The notes: generated by a model from the sequence alone, not told the origin. Shown: positions 1-8,882, counted from the stretch's first letter. The stretch is 64,000 bases of DNA from Pukyongia sp963768085 (GCA_963768085.1 CAVYGO010000003.1:1612001-1676000), one strand, 5' to 3'. A program made the numbers and translations.

Positions 1-1156
1 ACTTCTTTGGATTCTTAGTGGTTATATCGGCTTCACAGAGTGTCATGAGATCATCCACATGGTCGCCTGCATCAAACACCAACCGCCTCACTGCACTGTC
101 GGTTACTTCCGAAGCCAGCACAATAGGGCGTGAACTCATCAGCACCATTTTCTGAACGAACTTCATGTGTTCATTTAGCGGCATTTTCATTCTTTTAAAT
201 AATTTGTAGACCATTTTTGATCCCACGAATTCGTGTGTGTGAAAAGTCCAGCCAATCTTCTTGTCGAATTTTTTGGTGGGCGCTTTACCAACATCATGCA
301 ATAGGGCCGCCCAGCGTAACCACAGATTATCGGTGGTCCTGGCAATGTTATCAACAACTTCCAGGGTATGCCAGAAATTATCTTTGTGACGTTGTCCTTC
401 GATCTCCTCTATACCCTGTAAAGCAAGTAATTCTGGGAAAATATGTTGTAAGAGCCCGGTTTTTTCGAGGAGTGCGAATCCTTTTGAAGGAATCTCTGCC
501 ATGAGGATCTTATGGATTTCATCTACGATACGTTCTTTGGAAATGATCTTGATTCGATCCGCATTTCTGCTAATCGCATCTAAGGACTCCTTTTCTATAG
601 AAAAATCTAGTTGTGCTGCAAAGCGGATTGCCCTTAACATGCGCAAAGGATCATCACTGTATGTTATATCGGGATCCAGAGGTGTGCGAATAATTTTTTT
701 CTGAAGATCGTCCAACCCATTAAACGGATCCAGCAAACTTCCGTAGTTATCATTATTCAAGCTCAATGCGAGCGCATTGATGGTAAAATCACGCCGGTTC
801 TGATCGTCATTAAGGGTTCCGTTTTCTACCGATGGATTCCTGCTATCCTCACTGTAACTTTCTTTACGTGCGCCCACAAATTCCAATTCGATACCGCCCG
901 ATTGAAGCATAGCGGTACCATAGGTTTTAAAAATAACAACCTTGGGTTTACCCGGTAATCGTCCGGAAACCTCATGAGCCAGATCAATGCCACTTCCTAC
1001 AGCTACTACATCAATATCCTTGGCGTCACCTCGCTCTAAAAAATAATCGCGAACATAACCGCCAATCACGTAACTTTCCAGATCCAGCACGGATGCTGCC
1101 TTTGAGATCACCCTGAAAACAGGGTCCTTAAGTGCATTGGGAAATTGCTTCAACAT
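1..1156 (-). CDS. cca: CCA tRNA nucleotidyltransferase (3' part beyond window)
   Basis: This enzyme adds or repairs the CCA end of tRNAs. My translation of the minus strand from the ATG at 1154-1156 stays open to the window edge, giving about 385 residues; the C-terminus is missing. The N-terminal nucleotidyltransferase shows GGYVRD followed by the metal-binding KDIDVV, then RRDFTINAL and a head segment RMLRAIRFAA. An HD-type motif ALLHDVGKAP follows near residue 290, as in the family members that carry an HD domain. It lies downstream of the Sua5-type gene, so two tRNA-maturation genes run in the same direction, but a TAnnTTTG box at 1175-1182 suggests it also has its own promoter. Confidence 0.93.
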   Translation of the reverse strand, partial: MLKQFPNALKDPVFRVISKAASVLDLESYVIGGYVRDYFLERGDAKDIDVVAVGSGIDLAHEVSGRLPGKPKVVIFKTYGTAMLQSGGIELEFVGARKESYSEDSRNPSVENGTLNDDQNRRDFTINALALSLNNDNYGSLLDPFNGLDDLQKKIIRTPLDPDITYSDDPLRMLRAIRFAAQLDFSIEKESLDAISRNADRIKIISKERIVDEIHKILMAEIPSKGFALLEKTGLLQHIFPELLALQGIEEIEGQRHKDNFWHTLEVVDNIARTTDNLWLRWAALLHDVGKAPTKKFDKKIGWTFHTHEFVGSKMVYKLFKRMKMPLNEHMKFVQKMVLMSSRPIVLASEVTDSAVRRLVFDAGDHVDDLMTLCEADITTKNPKK

Positions 1157-1174
1157 ACCTCATCAAAACTTTTG

Positions 1175-1182
1175 CAAATGTA
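1175..1182 (-). promoter_or_regulatory. Bacteroidetes -7 box before cca
   Basis: The minus strand reads TACATTTG, an exact match to the Bacteroidetes TAnnTTTG element, 18 bases before the cca ATG. I see no convincing -33 TTG. Confidence 0.5.
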
Positions 1183-1218
1183 CGGTATAGGCCTTGTGCT
1201 TCCAAAGCTAACGATGGG

Positions 1219-1779
1219 TTATTTTCGTATCACTTTTACGGTTCCGTCCTTGCCCAGACGTATAATGGCAGAGGCTTTGGCCGCTTTTTTATGCTGGTTC
1301 CAGTTTACAATATGATCAACACCCTCCCGGATAACGTTAGAGACCTCCGCATACGTGGATGGAGTGGGATCACCACTTAGGTTGGCTGAGGTGGATACAA
1401 TGGGTTTGCGAAACTTTCGGATGAGTTGTTTGCAAAAATCATCCTGGACCACACGAATAGCCAGCGTGTTATCATCGGGAACCAGGTTCTCTGCAACACG
1501 AATCGGATCATCGTAAACTATGGTTGTTGGTTTAGCTGCATATTTAAGAATATCGTAGGCTACTTCCGGAATGTTCTCCACGAACTGGTTCAGCATATTG
1601 AAATCGGATACCAGGCAGATCAAGGTTTTGCTTTCGTGTCGTTTCTTTAAAGCAAATACCTTTTCAATAGCGTCGTGATTCGTGGCATCACAGCCTATCC
1701 CCCAAACAGTGTCTGTAGGGTAGAGGATGAGCCCTCCTTTTTTTAGAACGGATAATGCCGCTTCAATTTCAGTCTTCAT
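1219..1779 (-). CDS. L-threonylcarbamoyladenylate synthase (Sua5/YciO/YrdC family)
   Basis: The protein (186 residues) makes threonylcarbamoyl-AMP from threonine, bicarbonate and ATP for the t6A modification of ANN-decoding tRNAs. The family signature is clear: PTDTVWGIGCDA near residue 21, KKRHESKTLICLV near residue 45 and STSANLSGDPTP near residue 130. It is a single-domain TsaC-type protein without the extra C-terminal Sua5 domain. The ATG at 1777-1779 overlaps the end of the upstream glycosyltransferase gene by 11 bases, and cca follows 62 bases downstream. The pairing with cca fits a tRNA-maturation role. Confidence 0.93.
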   Translation of the reverse strand: MKTEIEAALSVLKKGGLILYPTDTVWGIGCDATNHDAIEKVFALKKRHESKTLICLVSDFNMLNQFVENIPEVAYDILKYAAKPTTIVYDDPIRVAENLVPDDNTLAIRVVQDDFCKQLIRKFRKPIVSTSANLSGDPTPSTYAEVSNVIREGVDHIVNWNQHKKAAKASAIIRLGKDGTVKVIRK

Positions 1780-2683
1780 AATAACGCTCTTTTTGTTGAT
1801 GACGCATCGAATTTTTCATACTGCTTCCTTCCAGGATAGTTCCGAGCAGATACCATTTTTTTGGTTTCAGCAAAAGTACAATGAAGAGATATAATTGTAT
1901 CATGATATACTTTACGAAACCAAAATTCTTACGGATCACATAGAGATAAGATCGGTAGGCTTCTTTGTTGATTGTTTTCGATTCACCGATACTTACGCCC
2001 TGGTAATGCAGGATCTTCGCTTCGGGAACTAGCATGGTTGAATATTTTTTTTGCTTGAGGCGGTAGCAGAGATCCATCTCTTCCCAGTAGAGGAATATGT
2101 TGGTATCGAATCCATCGATCTCTTCAAAGGTCTCACTTCGAAAGAAAAGAAATGCCCCATTTACCCAATCGACAGTAATCGGATCCTTGTATTCAACCTT
2201 GCGATTTGGATATCGCTTCGGATTAGTTTTTTCCAGAAATCCGCGCCCGAATAATAATCGTCGCAACCCTTTATAATGATCGAAGGAAGGCACCGGGTTA
2301 TTGTGTTCATCGTAATTCTGAGCGGTACAGACCCCAATCTTTTTATTTTTATCCATAAATCGGGTGAGAATACTCAGGCAATCGTTTAGCAACAGGGCGT
2401 CGTTGTTCAGGAAGAGTAAATAACGGGCATTGGCATACTTAGCTCCAAACATATTTCCCCCACCGAATCCGGTATTGAGGTTGGATCGCACAAGCTTGCA
2501 TCGTGGATCGTTGGGGAAATTTTGCTTCAGGTTTTCGTAGTCGGTGATTTCGGAGTTATTATCAACAACAACAATCTGGTATGAAATGCTTTCCGAAGTC
2601 ATTTCAATAACCGTCTTTATGCATTCCAAGGTGTATTTGGATGTGTTGTAGTTAATCAAAAGGACTGCAACGTCTTTCATCAT
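1769..2683 (-). CDS. Glycosyltransferase family 2 (rhamnosyltransferase-like)
   Basis: A GT2 enzyme of about 304 residues that probably adds a sugar to a surface glycan or LPS core at the cytoplasmic membrane. It begins VAVLLINYNTSKYTLEC, followed by the nucleotide-binding VVVDNNS, the metal region LLFLNNDA and the acceptor-side motif WEEMDLCYRLKQK. The open frame extends to 2722, but a -7 box at 2720-2727 would put the transcript start near 2713, so I choose the ATG pair at 2678-2683. The gene is divergent from the methyltransferase at 2737 and overlaps the Sua5-type gene. Donor and acceptor cannot be told from sequence. Confidence 0.88.
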   Translation of the reverse strand: MMKDVAVLLINYNTSKYTLECIKTVIEMTSESISYQIVVVDNNSEITDYENLKQNFPNDPRCKLVRSNLNTGFGGGNMFGAKYANARYLLFLNNDALLLNDCLSILTRFMDKNKKIGVCTAQNYDEHNNPVPSFDHYKGLRRLLFGRGFLEKTNPKRYPNRKVEYKDPITVDWVNGAFLFFRSETFEEIDGFDTNIFLYWEEMDLCYRLKQKKYSTMLVPEAKILHYQGVSIGESKTINKEAYRSYLYVIRKNFGFVKYIMIQLYLFIVLLLKPKKWYLLGTILEGSSMKNSMRHQQKERYYED

Positions 2684-2719
2684 TAATCCGGTTAAGCGAA
2701 GACTTTTTCTTATTTTAGT

Positions 2720-2727
2720 CAAAAATA
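2720..2727 (-). promoter_or_regulatory. -7 box before GT2 gene, decides its start
   Basis: The minus strand reads TATTTTTG. If used, transcription starts near 2713, downstream of the first possible start at 2722, so the ATG at 2681-2683 or 2678-2680 must be the real one. Confidence 0.45.
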
Positions 2728-2736
2728 CAATAACTC

Positions 2737-3333
2737 ATGGGCCTACGATCTAAATTTAGAAAATATCAACTGCACAGGAGGCTTCCCATCGAGAATTATA
2801 TTCCTACAAAGAAACGGCAACCGGAAAAGACACTGGATGTGGTCACTGCATGGGCCGGATTAGAACAGATTATTGAAGATATTCTGGAACGATTTAATAT
2901 TGGGAGAGAATCATGTATTGAGTTTGGAGTTGAGTTCGGATATTCGTCCGTTGTGTTTTCAAATTACTTTATAAAAGTTACAGGAGTTGATATTTTTATG
3001 GGTGATGAGCATACCGATTTTAAAGGAGATCACTACGACAAAACAAAAACATCATTGGCCGAATATAAAAATATAGAATTATTCAAGTCGGATTATCGCG
3101 ACTGGATCAAAGAAGATAAGGCACAATATGACTTTTCTCATGTTGATATTGTGCATAATTATAAAGAGACCTATGAATGCGGGCTTTGGGCAGCGCGTCA
3201 TAGTACCTGTACTATTTTCCATGATACCGAGAGCTTTCCTGAAGTCCGCAGAGCGGTAATTGATATTGCGAAGGCCACCGGGAAGAAAGTATATAATTAT
3301 CCTTACCACAACGGTTTAGGCATAATCGTATAA
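2737..3333 (+). CDS. Class I SAM-dependent methyltransferase-like protein
   Basis: A 198-residue protein with a Rossmann-type methyltransferase core. The SAM-binding region is CIEFGVEFGYSS near residue 80, followed by the acidic strand VTGVDIF and later YDFSHVDIVHNYKETYECG and TIFHDTESFPEVRRAV, a layout shared with the Methyltransf_24-like group often found beside glycosyltransferases. It may methylate a sugar, though this is inferred from position only. It starts at the ATG 2737 and ends 9 bases before the next plus-strand gene, so the two are probably cotranscribed. The region 2.7-4.3 kb looks more AT-rich than its surroundings. Confidence 0.72.
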   Translation: MGLRSKFRKYQLHRRLPIENYIPTKKRQPEKTLDVVTAWAGLEQIIEDILERFNIGRESCIEFGVEFGYSSVVFSNYFIKVTGVDIFMGDEHTDFKGDHYDKTKTSLAEYKNIELFKSDYRDWIKEDKAQYDFSHVDIVHNYKETYECGLWAARHSTCTIFHDTESFPEVRRAVIDIAKATGKKVYNYPYHNGLGIIV

Positions 3334-3342
3334 TTTTTTCCT

Positions 3343-4290
3343 ATGGCTACGAAAAAAATACTTGTCGTTGCGCCCTATGCTTTTGGGTATACATCTCATC
3401 TTCAAAGAACCCTGGAAGATTATTCGAATGTAGAGGCATCCATATTGTATTTGGATCAACCCGCTTTTGTGTATCGAAATACGCTTCACAAGGCACGCAA
3501 TTTTTTTTCGAAGATCTTTCTGGGAAGGAATCTTAAGAAAACCTTTGTTAGCCGACGATTGAAAACAGACATTTCAGTTCTTGGAAAACAGGATATTATT
3601 TTTATTATCCGTCCGGATATGCTGGATGACGTACTTTTAGACTATATAAAAAGTTACGCAAAAAAGTTCATTGCGTATTATTATGACAGTACCCGAAGAT
3701 TTCCAAGAAAAGCCGAAATTATTTCGTTTTTTGATACAGTCTATAGTTATGATAAAGAAGATGTTGCAAATTTCGGATTTCAATTTTTAACCAACTATAT
3801 TTTTGAAGAAAGCAGCGAGTCCGACTATAAATATCTGTTCTTTAATATCTCTACCTATGATTTTAGATTTCCTCTACTGGAGAAGCTTGCAGGATATATA
3901 AAGGATCATTCATGGACATATAAGGTTTTGGTCTATAATGGAAGTCAGATGCCGGCAACAAATGTTGAAATTATCACGAAGCAACTCTCGATCGAAGAAG
4001 TTTCAGCATTAATAAAAAATAGTAAGATCCTTCTTGAAATTCAGCGCAGGGATCAGCTTGGACTTTCTTTTAGAATCTTTGAAGCACTCGGACACAGAAA
4101 AAAACTAATTACTACGAACAAGGATATCGTACATTACGATTTTTACAATCCTCAGAACATCCTTGTCGTGGATGAAAACAATATTAAGATACCTGCCCAG
4201 TTTGTGAGTAGTCCTTACATAGAAGTGGAGGAATCTATATTGTCTAAATATCGAGTTGAGAATTGGGTTCGACCTATTTTTGATCTGTAG
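3343..4290 (+). CDS. Probable glycosyltransferase, GT-B-like (family uncertain)
   Basis: A 315-residue soluble protein that I do not assign to a firm family. It opens with KKILVVAPYAFGYTSHLQRTL, a Rossmann-like start, and has a C-terminal segment SALIKNSKILLEIQRRDQ then LSFRIFEALGHRKKLITTNK, which resembles the donor-binding region of CgeB/GT1-type glycosyltransferases (E-A-L-G, K-L-I-T-T). The middle holds IIFIIRPDML and AYYYDSTRRFPRK. Its place in a glycan cluster supports a transferase role. The 3' end overlaps the convergent GT4 gene by 17 bases. Base composition is AT-rich, suggesting separate ancestry from the flanking housekeeping genes. Confidence 0.6.
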   Translation: MATKKILVVAPYAFGYTSHLQRTLEDYSNVEASILYLDQPAFVYRNTLHKARNFFSKIFLGRNLKKTFVSRRLKTDISVLGKQDIIFIIRPDMLDDVLLDYIKSYAKKFIAYYYDSTRRFPRKAEIISFFDTVYSYDKEDVANFGFQFLTNYIFEESSESDYKYLFFNISTYDFRFPLLEKLAGYIKDHSWTYKVLVYNGSQMPATNVEIITKQLSIEEVSALIKNSKILLEIQRRDQLGLSFRIFEALGHRKKLITTNKDIVHYDFYNPQNILVVDENNIKIPAQFVSSPYIEVEESILSKYRVENWVRPIFDL

Positions 4291-5356
4291 ACTGCAGAAT
4301 CTCCTGATATACTTCTAAATATTGTCTGGCTGTTGATTCCCAGTTAAAGCTTTTGGCTCTTTCTATATACCAATTTTGATAAAATTCGCGTGCATTATTA
4401 AAACGTTCCATGCCTGATATTACTGTATTCGCCATGTATTCGGGGTCGTAGTGATCCCAGTAAAAACTGTGTTCTCCTCCAATTTCCGGAAGTGATGTAT
4501 TGTTTGAAATAAAAACAGGCTTGCCAAAGCGCATTGCTTCAATAGGAGGAATTCCAAATCCTTCACGCAATGATGGAAATACAAAGGCGTCACAATGCTT
4601 GAGATAGAATTTCTTTTCCAGATCTTCCACTTTTCCGGTAAGTAGTACGCGATCCCCGAGTTTATAATCATTCACTTTCTGGCGCAATGTATCTGCGTAT
4701 GCCGATGTGTTACTTCCTGATAGTACCAGTTTATACTGAGGTAAGGATCTGAGCATTTCAACCAGAGCAATAAAATTCTTACGTTCACTGAAATCACCTA
4801 TGGAATACAAATATGGTTTTTCAGGAAAGACGGGGGGTGCATAGGTTTCAGGAATATCTATGTTGGTAATTGTGTTCCCATTATAGATCACAACTTCAGG
4901 AATGTCGGGAACTTCGAAATTGGCATGAGTGTCTTTTTTAGCATATTCCGAGATATAGGTAATAGCCATTGCTCGTTTTAGTTTCTCTCGGAACTTCGCC
5001 TTTAGTTTTTCCTGGAGACCTTCGCTACCTTCGGATATAAAATGTATGTCATGCACTGTGAGCAGATATGGGATGTTGTAAAAGGGTTCGATCTTGATAT
5101 TCTGATTCAGGCAATGCCACAGATCATACTTCTTTTTAATTCTGAAGGGTTTATGACGGCTTAATGAGTTGTATTTTTTATATTCGAATGTATCGCCAAA
5201 TTCTCTTCTCAACGATTCCGTATCCTTGGCGTGCAATACAATAGACAAATTTTCAGGCCTGACCCGGGCCATTCCTTTGATAAGGTGATAATTAAATTGC
5301 CCGAAACCGGAAAATTTATTCTTGATATTGTGTGATTCAAGGAAAATGGATTTCAT
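4274..5356 (-). CDS. Glycosyltransferase family 4
   Basis: A GT-B fold glycosyltransferase of 360 residues, probably acting in LPS or polysaccharide assembly at the inner face of the membrane. The N-terminal acceptor domain includes FSGFGQFNYHLI and LLTVHDIHFISEG; the C-terminal domain has YLYSIGDFSERKNFIALVE, VLLTGKVEDLEKKFYLKHC and the retaining GT4 signature PSLREGFGIPPIEAMRFGKP with its E-x7-E pair. The frame opens with a GTG at 5357-5359, but the next codon is ATG and I take that as the start. It ends inside the convergent upstream gene and is preceded closely by the POT transporter gene. Confidence 0.9.
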   Translation of the reverse strand: MKSIFLESHNIKNKFSGFGQFNYHLIKGMARVRPENLSIVLHAKDTESLRREFGDTFEYKKYNSLSRHKPFRIKKKYDLWHCLNQNIKIEPFYNIPYLLTVHDIHFISEGSEGLQEKLKAKFREKLKRAMAITYISEYAKKDTHANFEVPDIPEVVIYNGNTITNIDIPETYAPPVFPEKPYLYSIGDFSERKNFIALVEMLRSLPQYKLVLSGSNTSAYADTLRQKVNDYKLGDRVLLTGKVEDLEKKFYLKHCDAFVFPSLREGFGIPPIEAMRFGKPVFISNNTSLPEIGGEHSFYWDHYDPEYMANTVISGMERFNNAREFYQNWYIERAKSFNWESTARQYLEVYQEILQSTDQK

Positions 5357-5360
5357 CACC

Positions 5361-6584
5361 TTAACTGTTTTTATTTTCGGTAACGGAATCTTTAAACACT
5401 ACAGCATAGATCACGAGTGCGACGGCTAAAATGAATAGCATAATCCCTCCTATTAGTAAGCCGAGATTTGGCGTATTGTAAATATGTTCAGAAAACAATC
5501 CATAAATGGCCGATAAAATTCTCGCCGGTAACATCGACAGGGCGAAAATAATGGCCAGGTATTTCGGGTTGGTGTATTTAGTAAGTAACGATAATGCCGT
5601 AGGAGCCACGAGTATCTCGGCAAGTCCGAGCAACAAAACGGAGATTAAGAATATAACAACTCCAAAACCGCTATATCCTTCAGGTATCACAAGTAATACC
5701 AGGTAAGAGGCCGTGCCTAATAGAAATCCGATGCCGAGCTTCAATATCCTGTTAGAACGTATTAGATACCATACGATGGCGAAGAGAATCCCCAATAGTA
5801 TTACGATCGCTGGATTTAAACTTTGCCAGATATTCTGAAGAAAACCTAATTCAGAAAAATCACGTAATTCATAAGATATCATAAAAACATCGTTACCGGC
5901 TATTTCGTAAACCAACCAGAAGATTGAGGTTATTGCCACAGCCAGAAAGACCATTACCACACTTTTTGTGAGATTCTTTTTTGTAATATCATTTTCTTCG
6001 ATCCGGGATTTGGTGTCATTCACGAAAAATAGTACCACGGTGGAGATAACCATCAGAACGCCACCCGCAATAAACCCCAGGTGGAAATTACTTTCACCAA
6101 GTAAACCTAATAGAAGGGTTCCCAGGAACGCCCCTATATTTATCGCGGTATAGTAAGCGGTCATCCCGCTGTCGAGTATTTTCTCTTTCTTCCTAAAATA
6201 TCGGCCTAACATTGAAAACAAATTCGAACCGTACACGCCACTTCCAAAAAATACCAGTCCGATGCCTATATATAGTGTAAATGTGGTAGGAAGACATAAT
6301 ACAAAGGCTCCGAGCGCCTGAAGTAAGCCGCCTGCAATTGCCGTATATTTATTTCCCAGCACGAGATCACCTATCACAGCTCCTAAAAGCATGGCAATAA
6401 GGTAAATTGTTATGGTCCAGCCATAGATGTTCATGGCTTCGTACCGGTCGATGGCGAAATAGTCCACCATGTAAATTATCAGGAGCGATCTGATTCCGTA
6501 ATAGGAAGCTCTCTCCAGTGCTTTGGAGGTGTTGTATATTACCGGTGATAAAATACCATTGGCGTTAAGAGTAGTAGTTTCCAT
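5361..6584 (-). CDS. POT/PTR-family MFS transporter
   Basis: A polytopic inner-membrane protein of 407 residues. Near residue 24 it has ERASYYGIRSLLIIYM, matching the proton-coupled oligopeptide transporter start (ER-SYYG-R-LL), then repeated hydrophobic segments typical of the major facilitator superfamily, a GSGVYGSNLFSMLGRYF loop and AYYTAINIGAFLG. At 407 residues it is at the short end for POT proteins. Di- or tripeptide uptake is the family's known role. It lies between two glycosyltransferase genes, 11 bases after the GT2 gene and 4 bases before the GT4 gene, so it seems cotranscribed with glycan genes, which is unexpected. Confidence 0.82.
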   Translation of the reverse strand: METTTLNANGILSPVIYNTSKALERASYYGIRSLLIIYMVDYFAIDRYEAMNIYGWTITIYLIAMLLGAVIGDLVLGNKYTAIAGGLLQALGAFVLCLPTTFTLYIGIGLVFFGSGVYGSNLFSMLGRYFRKKEKILDSGMTAYYTAINIGAFLGTLLLGLLGESNFHLGFIAGGVLMVISTVVLFFVNDTKSRIEENDITKKNLTKSVVMVFLAVAITSIFWLVYEIAGNDVFMISYELRDFSELGFLQNIWQSLNPAIVILLGILFAIVWYLIRSNRILKLGIGFLLGTASYLVLLVIPEGYSGFGVVIFLISVLLLGLAEILVAPTALSLLTKYTNPKYLAIIFALSMLPARILSAIYGLFSEHIYNTPNLGLLIGGIMLFILAVALVIYAVVFKDSVTENKNS

Positions 6585-6595
6585 TGGCTTATTGG

Positions 6596-7357
6596 TTAGT
6601 TAATCTTCCTGTACAATAGCCATAGATTCACATAGCGTTTAAAAACCGAAAAACTATTTATATAGGCCAGAATAAATCCTTCTTTACCATCTAAGATACC
6701 AAGTCTTAGGAGATATTGATGCCAGAATCGATAAAATGGTCGGAACAGGAAATGTGTAATGTTGGGTCTTTTCCCTTTATCGTACAGCATTTGCGCCTGC
6801 AAGGCGCTGTAGCGGTGCAATTTCGCCGTGTAATCGTCGATCCCTTTGTAAGTATGATGTGGCACCCTTGTTTTTAATTTAGCCGTCTTGCCAATTGCGG
6901 CGAGCGTTTCATGTACCAGGCTTCCATCGTATTTGCAATATTTCTTATGAAAGAGCCGTATTACCCAATCGGTCTGAAATCCACTGTATTTAATGCGTTT
7001 CCCCATAAAATAGAGTTCCCGTTTCACATAGTATGCAATGGCTGTTGGGTTGGTTAATGTGGTAAGCATTTCGTTTGCCAGGGGTTTGGTTATTTCCTCA
7101 TCCGGATCAAAAAACACAATCCAGTCGTTTTTTGCTTTTGAGATTCCAAAGTTCTTCTGACTCGAGAAATTGTCAAATTCCCTTTGGTGCACGGTTACCT
7201 TATCATGGCTTGAGGCTAAAGTGACAGTGTCGTCTGTACTATATGAATCCACAATAATAATTTCATCGGCAAACCACAAACTATGAATAAAGGCATCGAT
7301 AGCTGTCGCTTCGTTGAGAGTGATGGCAATTGCGCTAATTTTCAGGGAGTTTTCCAA
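6596..7357 (-). CDS. Glycosyltransferase family 2 (WaaE/KdtX-like)
   Basis: A 253-residue GT2 enzyme of the LPS-core type. It has ISAIAITLNEA, FADEIIIVDSYSTDDTV, REFDNFSSQKNFG and VFFDPDEEITKPLA (the metal-binding acidic cluster), then VHETLAAIGKTAKLKTRV and HHTYKGIDDYTAKLHRYSAL. The start codon is TTG at 7355-7357; no ATG lies between it and the first conserved strand. The gene at 8133-8870 is a clear paralogue with the same motif order. The next gene upstream, a NodB deacetylase, is divergent. Specificity is unknown; heptose/glucose transfer in the core is only an analogy. Confidence 0.88.
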   Translation of the reverse strand: MENSLKISAIAITLNEATAIDAFIHSLWFADEIIIVDSYSTDDTVTLASSHDKVTVHQREFDNFSSQKNFGISKAKNDWIVFFDPDEEITKPLANEMLTTLTNPTAIAYYVKRELYFMGKRIKYSGFQTDWVIRLFHKKYCKYDGSLVHETLAAIGKTAKLKTRVPHHTYKGIDDYTAKLHRYSALQAQMLYDKGKRPNITHFLFRPFYRFWHQYLLRLGILDGKEGFILAYINSFSVFKRYVNLWLLYRKIN

Positions 7358-7415
7358 TAGTTGTAGATAGTTTGCGTAAAAGTAATAATTTTACAAGTAT
7401 ATAGATTGAACTATT

Positions 7416-8120
7416 ATGAGCAAGCTCCCAATTCTGATGTATCATGATGTCTCGCCCTCCAGGAGTGAGGGACTTACCATTTCTGTGAAGAACCTGGAGG
7501 GGCAGTTTGCTTATTTAGCAGAAAAAGGTTACCAGAGTTATCACTGTAAGGAATTGATGGAGCTAAGCGAACTTCCATCAAAAAAGAATATCGTGATCAC
7601 TTTTGATGATGGATTTGTGAATCAGATGGATTTGGCGATTCCGTTGCTCGAGAAATATAAGTTGAAGGCTACTTTTTTTGTTCCATTGAATTACCTGGGA
7701 AAAACAGATGAGTGGTATACATCGAAAGTTGAAATAATGACTTCGGAACAATTACATTCATTAGACCCTTTAACCGTTGAATTGGCGTATCATTCTTTTT
7801 ACCATGAAAAGTACAACGAACTTTCTGCGGCTGAAATAGAGGAAGATCTTAAATTATGTTTAAAAAGCGTTACTGAAAATCGGTTTCCATTTGTGGCTGC
7901 TTTAGCTTATCCATTTGGCAAATTTCCTCGAGGAGTTTCAGAAAAGAAAACATTTATTGGTCAGTTGAAGAATCATAATTTTAAATATGGTTTAAGAATA
8001 GGCAACAGGCTAAACACCTTTCCATTCCCCAAACCATTTGAAATACAACGTATTGATGTGAAAGGAGAATACTCTCTATCTAAGTTTAAGAGAAAAATTA
8101 AGTTTGGGAAGTTGTTTTAG
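7416..8120 (+). CDS. Polysaccharide deacetylase (NodB domain)
   Basis: A 234-residue carbohydrate esterase 4 family protein that would remove N- or O-acetyl groups from a glycan with a divalent metal. The conserved elements are LPILMYHDVSPS at the N-terminus, the catalytic VITFDDGFVNQM near residue 57, the metal-binding H-x3-H in AYHSFYHEKY and ALAYPFGKFPRG near residue 170. I see no signal peptide, so it may act on a cytoplasmic lipid-linked intermediate. It sits between two paralogous GT2 genes on the opposite strand, which suggests it edits the same glycan. It starts at ATG 7416. Confidence 0.88.
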   Translation: MSKLPILMYHDVSPSRSEGLTISVKNLEGQFAYLAEKGYQSYHCKELMELSELPSKKNIVITFDDGFVNQMDLAIPLLEKYKLKATFFVPLNYLGKTDEWYTSKVEIMTSEQLHSLDPLTVELAYHSFYHEKYNELSAAEIEEDLKLCLKSVTENRFPFVAALAYPFGKFPRGVSEKKTFIGQLKNHNFKYGLRIGNRLNTFPFPKPFEIQRIDVKGEYSLSKFKRKIKFGKLF

Positions 8121-8132
8121 AAAAGCAACAGC

Positions 8133-8864
8133 CTATTTCATATTCTTGTTCAATAAGATCAACTTGACATATCGGGAAAATACGCCATAGGAATCTATTG
8201 CTGCCACTGTGAGTCCGGGTATTCCACTTCGAAAACCTCCTTTTTTGATATAAGAATCAAAAAAACGATACGAAGGTTTAATAAACAGGTGAAAATAAGT
8301 AGTCTTCTTATTCTTTTCAAAAAGTTGTTCGGCTTGAAACCAGGCATATTTTTCCTTTTTGGCGATATAATGATTTAAACCCTTATAGGTATAATGGATC
8401 ATTTTTTGTTTAAGCTTGCCAATGCTGCCTTCGCAATGTAGTTTTTCATGTACTAAACCTGTAAAATGAGCACCTTCCCTTTTTACCAATCGTAATACAT
8501 CATTGCTTTGATTGTACAAAAAGCGGGTCATAAAAAAGTGAGGAAAATTAATTTTATACCCCCCGTGTTTTGAGTTATCAATGCTGTTTATAATTTCTTC
8601 CTCCAATGAATGGCTTACTCGTTCATCAGCATCCATAAATAATACCCATTCTCCTGTTGCCTGTTTCAGTGCATAGTTTTTCTGTGCAGAAAAGTTGTCG
8701 AATTCCCGCTGCAGGATTTTAGTAACATATGGTTTAGCGAGTGCTACTGTCTGGTCAGTGCTGTTCGAATCGATCAATATTATTTCATCAGCAAATGAAA
8801 CCGAATGTAATGCATCTATGATGTAGTCTTCTTCGTTAAACGTTGGGATAATAACCGATATCAT
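8133..8864 (-). CDS. Glycosyltransferase family 2 (WaaE/KdtX-like)
   Basis: A GT2 enzyme of about 243 residues and a paralogue of the gene at 6596-7357. Shared landmarks in the same order are ISVIIPTFNEEDYI, FADEIILIDSNSTDQTV, REFDNFSAQKNYA, VLFMDADERVSHSL and HYTYKGLNHYIAKKEKYA. Two ATGs are possible, 8868-8870 and 8862-8864. Because a -7 box lies at 8875-8882, only 4 bases before the first, I favour the second. It probably extends LPS core or a related lipid-linked glycan; the sugar is unknown. Confidence 0.87.
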   Translation of the reverse strand: MISVIIPTFNEEDYIIDALHSVSFADEIILIDSNSTDQTVALAKPYVTKILQREFDNFSAQKNYALKQATGEWVLFMDADERVSHSLEEEIINSIDNSKHGGYKINFPHFFMTRFLYNQSNDVLRLVKREGAHFTGLVHEKLHCEGSIGKLKQKMIHYTYKGLNHYIAKKEKYAWFQAEQLFEKNKKTTYFHLFIKPSYRFFDSYIKKGGFRSGIPGLTVAAIDSYGVFSRYVKLILLNKNMK

Positions 8865-8874
8865 GTGCATGTCA

Positions 8875-8882
8875 CAAAATTA
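8875..8882 (-). promoter_or_regulatory. -7 box before GT2 gene
   Basis: The minus strand reads TAATTTTG, matching TAnnTTTG, 4 and 10 bases before the two candidate ATGs of the gene ending at 8133. Confidence 0.4.

Noticed and set aside
217..704. Two plus-strand open frames
   Set aside because: They are shadows of the CCA-adding enzyme read on the minus strand, whose motifs (RRDFTINAL, ALLHDVGKAP) are clear.
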